Shown: piece after piece, positions 61,235 to 64,000 of the stretch | How the letters are laid out: each line of letters opens with the position of its first letter | Numbering within the stretch: position 1 is the stretch's first letter | Assembly (NCBI GenBank): GCA_046156035.1 | Contig: JBJXEW010000033.1 | Coordinates: 16,027 to 80,026, forward strand | From: JAEUIX01 sp046156035 | GTDB lineage: Bacteria; Planctomycetota; Phycisphaerae; Phycisphaerales; UBA1924 | Length of the DNA: 64,000 bases | Direction of reading: 5' to 3' | Position numbers and translations under genes: made by a program | Notes under the pieces: model-generated | What the model was told of the DNA's origin: nothing | Database searches by the model: none | What the model saw: the letters and a program-made list of their open reading frames with translations, nothing else

Positions 61235-62437
61235 TCAACCAATCAGCAGCGGCTTGTCCTGCACCACGCTGGTCACGATCGGGCCGCGCTTGGGATCGAC
61301 GTACACGTTGATCTCCAGGCGCACACCCAGGGCTCCGTCCGCGCTGGCGGGCATGTACACACCCGGCTCGATGGTGAAACCCGTGCGCGGCAGCATGGTC
61401 CGCGTGTCGTGGGTCTCAAGGTTGTCCAGGTTCATGCCTAGGCCGTGCACCAGCGGGCCGGGGCTGAGACTGTGGCCGGTGCGGTGGCGGATGGCGGACT
61501 CGTAGCCCGCCCCGACAAGTTCGGCCCGCGCGGCATCGTCCAGTTGCCAGCCCTGCACGGGTTCCTTCCTCTTCCACGCCTGCTGGGCACGCTTGAGCGC
61601 GGCATCTCGCGCGGCCTTGACGGCGGCGAAGGCGCGGGCGTGGCGCGGCGGCACGGCCTTGCCCGCGAAGCCGACCCAAGTGATGTCGCTGAAGATGTGC
61701 TCGTGCCCGGGCTTGCGTGCCCAGAGGTCGATCAGCACCCAGTCTCCCGCGCGGATGGCCGTGGGCTTGGCAGCATTGGGCTCGTAGTGCGGGTCGCCCG
61801 CGTGGCCGTTCGCGGCGACAATGGGCCCGTCGAGCCATTCAAGGCCCTCGGCCTTGAAGCGCGTGCGCATGGACTCGGCCACCTCGTGCTCAAAGAGGGT
61901 GGCCTTGGCCTTCACCTTGGCGCGGATGAGGGCGAAGGCTTCGTCCTTGATGCCCCCCACCACTTTCGAGACGCGCAGGTGCTCGCGGAGGGATTCGTCG
62001 GACCACGCCGCGGCAGAGACCTGGACAAGATCTGCGGAACTGACGACCTCCACACCGAAACTGCGGACGAGTTCGACGGTGCCGGCATCGGCCACCGCCA
62101 TGACGGGCAGCAGGCCGCCGGGCGAATACTCCATGGCGACGCGCGGGCAGCCGTCGAGCAGCGCGGCGAGTTTGGCTTGGTACTCGCGCCAGGAGAGGTA
62201 GACCTCGTGCCTGATGCCGCACTTGGCGAACTGTGCCGCGTCGATGTGGTGGGTCAGGACCACCGGCTCGCCGACGGCGCGGATGCACAGGTCCACACGG
62301 CGCGTCGTCCAGCGCGTGGTGCCGGGGGGCGGGGGCACGAGGCGCGCAAGCACGGCGTTGCTGGAGCGGAAATCGTGGACGAGCCAGGCGTCGATCCGCC
62401 GGTCTCGCATGAAGGCCTGAAGGTGCGTGAGGTTCAT
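61235..62437 (-). CDS. M24 family metallopeptidase (Xaa-Pro aminopeptidase-like)
   Basis: 400 aa. The N-terminal creatinase-like domain is followed by the pita-bread catalytic domain with metal ligands in LIDLWAR (Asp), SDITWVG (Asp), HRTGHSLSP (His), TIEPGVYMP (Glu) and VRLEINVYV (Glu). It probably removes residues before proline or acts on a small amide. It is 52 bases upstream of the translocase-like gene on the same strand. Confidence 0.88.
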   Translation of the reverse strand: MNLTHLQAFMRDRRIDAWLVHDFRSSNAVLARLVPPPPGTTRWTTRRVDLCIRAVGEPVVLTHHIDAAQFAKCGIRHEVYLSWREYQAKLAALLDGCPRVAMEYSPGGLLPVMAVADAGTVELVRSFGVEVVSSADLVQVSAAAWSDESLREHLRVSKVVGGIKDEAFALIRAKVKAKATLFEHEVAESMRTRFKAEGLEWLDGPIVAANGHAGDPHYEPNAAKPTAIRAGDWVLIDLWARKPGHEHIFSDITWVGFAGKAVPPRHARAFAAVKAARDAALKRAQQAWKRKEPVQGWQLDDAARAELVGAGYESAIRHRTGHSLSPGPLVHGLGMNLDNLETHDTRTMLPRTGFTIEPGVYMPASADGALGVRLEINVYVDPKRGPIVTSVVQDKPLLIG

Positions 62438-62525
62438 CGGCCGATCGTAGGAATGGCCGACGAGCGGTCGGGCCGGTTTGGCGCCGATCAAGCCTCACCC
62501 TCGCACTGCGCGCTCGGCGCAGAAC

Positions 62526-63125
62526 TCACCCCGGCAGCGTGATTGCAGCGCCAGCAACCGCGAGTTTCGGCCAGAGGGCGGCGAAGATCGCGCCGGTGCC
62601 AAGGCCGACGACCAGCCCGTCGAACAACATGGCCACCTTCTGGTTCGTGCTGGCCTGGAACCAGATGGACCCGGGCATCCACCCGATGGTGTAAGCAAGC
62701 ACACCCGCCGTGCCGGCCACCTGCATGACCTTGACGAACGCCGCGCCCTTCGGCACGCCGGCGGCGACGAGCAGGTATGCGATGAGCACGCTGGCAAGGA
62801 GGTTTACCATGAAACTCAGGGCCATGCACATGCCCATCGAGATGTTGGCGGGCCAGACGTTGAGCATGCCCGCGGGGCCGGCCTTCCACTTGGCCTGAAA
62901 GGCGGGGTCGTTCTTGTTCTTGTGGCCGTCGCAGTGCGGGAAGGCGTAGTTGCCGGGTGCCAGACCGAGTTCGCGGATCTTGGCCAGTGCCGCGTCCTCG
63001 TTGGGCAGGCCCTTCATGTCGTTCTTGTGGATGGGCAGGATGGCCCATGAAAGGAAGGACCAGAACCACGCCGCGACCGCGGCGAGCAGGATCGGGAGCC
63101 AGAGCGAGAGCAGCATGTCCATCAT
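62526..63125 (-). CDS. Membrane protein, unknown
   Basis: 199 aa with four hydrophobic helices. A conserved-looking polar loop between helices 1 and 2 has PIHKNDMKGLPNEDAALAKI and YAFPHCDGHKNKND. AAGGAG sits seven bases before the ATG at 63125. I recognise no family. Confidence 0.7.
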   Translation of the reverse strand: MMDMLLSLWLPILLAAVAAWFWSFLSWAILPIHKNDMKGLPNEDAALAKIRELGLAPGNYAFPHCDGHKNKNDPAFQAKWKAGPAGMLNVWPANISMGMCMALSFMVNLLASVLIAYLLVAAGVPKGAAFVKVMQVAGTAGVLAYTIGWMPGSIWFQASTNQKVAMLFDGLVVGLGTGAIFAALWPKLAVAGAAITLPG

Positions 63126-63245
63126 GGCGAAACTCCTTGAAGAGCAGCGTCGGGAACACGCACCGGCTGCGAGAAGGGAGGAGCCTGCCACGGAAGGGTG
63201 CGGCCGTCAAGCATCCACCGTGGAGTGGAGGATGTGCGCGGCGAA

Positions 63246-63279
63246 GCCGCCGCGGCCCCTTTCAGGCCCCCGCGGCGGC
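63246..63279 (-). terminator. GC-rich hairpin after the window-edge gene
   Basis: GCCGCCGCGG and CCGCGGCGGC form a 10-bp stem with a 14-base loop, in the 248-base gap between two minus-strand genes. There is no T-run. Next to it GCGGC-gaa-GCCGC (63238-63250) resembles half a REP unit. The rest of the gap holds no gene. Confidence 0.45.
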
Positions 63280-63373
63280 TGTGTTCAGGAACGGTGGTGG
63301 GCTCGACGTCGAGGATCCCGCCTCCCGTGGCGAGCGGGGACCCGTCGCTGACGCTCCGGGCTCGTTGTCGCCC

Positions 63374-64000
63374 TTACCCTTCCCCGAAGAGGCCCATCAG
63401 GGCTTCGAAGTTCAGGACACTGGTCTTGCCAGTCTTGATGACGCGGTTCATGTCGAGCAGGGCCGGGTCGATGCGTGCGTCGTTGAAGTCGAGGCGGATG
63501 GTGCCGCGCTTGTCGCCGATCTCGGCGATTTCGAGCCACTCGATGCCGGTCTCTTCGACGTACATGACGCGGAGGACGGCCGCATCGAGCCCCGCCGGCG
63601 CGTCGTTCTCGACGATGACCCGGACACGCACCTCCTCATCATCGTCACCATCCCGCCCTTTCCGCTTGGCCTTGGCCTGCTTCTTGGCATCGGCCTTCTC
63701 CGCCGCGGCGATGACCCGACCGAACTTGCCGCTGGTGAGCAGATAACGACCGTCGCCCTGGTTCTCAACCTTCGCGTCGATGGAGGCCTCGCGGAGCGTG
63801 GCGCGAAGTTCCTTCAGGCTCTCGGCGGTAGCGGTGCCGGAGAGAAGATCGCGGATGATGCGTTCGACCTTCGCGGGGGCGCTGTCCTCGTCGTTGCCGC
63901 CCATCTCTTTGCGGAACTCCTCGCGTGCCTCCTTCAGGCCGTCCTTCATCTCCGCGGCGGTGTCAAAGAACCCGTCAAGGTCGAGTTTGCCGAAGTTGAT
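63374..64000 (-). CDS. Hypothetical protein, N-terminus beyond the window
   Basis: The frame is open to the right edge with coding character (INFGKLDLDGFFDTAAEMKD before the first in-frame ATG at 63949), so the 5' end is missing. The visible part is a charged helical region, then a beta-rich part with GRYLLTSGKFGRVI and a Lys-rich linker, and a C-terminus with GIEWLEIAEIGDKRGTIRL. Unknown family. Confidence 0.7.
   Translation of the reverse strand: MNFGKLDLDGFFDTAAEMKDGLKEAREEFRKEMGGNDEDSAPAKVERIIRDLLSGTATAESLKELRATLREASIDAKVENQGDGRYLLTSGKFGRVIAAAEKADAKKQAKAKRKGRDGDDDEEVRVRVIVENDAPAGLDAAVLRVMYVEETGIEWLEIAEIGDKRGTIRLDFNDARIDPALLDMNRVIKTGKTSVLNFEALMGLFGEG

Noticed and set aside
63238..63279. 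A third complete REP element
   Set aside because: Only one short stem resembles the REP unit; the spacer and the GTGGGT stem are missing.

Overview
The window is high-GC bacterial chromosome (roughly two thirds G+C by eye) that looks like a planctomycete, most probably class Phycisphaerae. The grounds are a large prepilin-like secreted protein, a C30-type carotenoid gene set, two divergent GroELs, DUF4340/GldG genes, many GTG/TTG starts and several small proteins of planctomycete type. The species cannot be named from the sequence alone. There are 57 protein-coding genes (two cut by the window edges) and one tRNA. I see no rRNA, CRISPR array or prophage.

Layout. 1-890: the end of folD, then an intergenic stretch packed with palindromes. 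891-4766 (-): a carotenoid desaturase, a degenerate PP-loop protein and lysC. 4872-10187 (+): aldehyde dehydrogenase, second desaturase, acyltransferase and glycosyltransferase; with the divergent desaturase this is a complete-looking tail end of a staphyloxanthin-like C30 pathway. 10308-17178 (+): PDH E1 alpha, a rhomboid protease, and an ABC permease-GldG fusion with its DUF4340 partner. 17173-21223: DegT aminotransferase, a SpoIIE phosphatase and a lipoprotein haemoglobin. 21357-24618: Fcy1-like cytosine deaminase, DUF3185, a DCC protein and btaB/btaA for betaine lipid. 24879-29451: phosphoesterase, acyl-CoA ligase, SPOR lipoprotein and a secreted helical protein.

29501-38697 is one minus-strand run rich in protein-quality genes: groEL2, a toxin-antitoxin pair, a Gly-rich small protein, dedA, groES, groEL1, an immunity-like CPCC/DUF7710 gene of lower GC, dnaJ, grpE, an FmdB-type zinc ribbon and acpS. 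39176-41968 (+) is an arginine set, argR-argF-argG. 42014-45779 holds a GAF-SpoIIE phosphatase divergent from an OmpA-domain protein that is translationally coupled to a Rab-like small GTPase. 46175-48022 is a prepilin-like protein and a membrane companion. 48095-48774 is a REP-associated tyrosine transposase (RAYT) inside nested inverted palindromes, and the same palindromes without a transposase occur at 582-814.

48873-58393 carries a lipoprotein, a C39-like protease, an acyl-CoA carboxylase subunit, tRNA-Arg(CCG), an MFS transporter, an S41 protease, a zinc-ribbon protein, lpxI and a DUF4160-DUF2442 pair. 58432-64000 (-) carries a homogentisate-dioxygenase-family protein, an ATP/ADP-translocase-like carrier, an M24 peptidase, a membrane protein and a truncated unknown gene.

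The most notable items are the RAYT with its matching transposase-free copy 47 kb away, btaAB, the OmpA/small-GTPase pair, and the accessory modules lodged among the chaperone genes. Short heptamer and octamer tandem repeats recur in several intergenic gaps.
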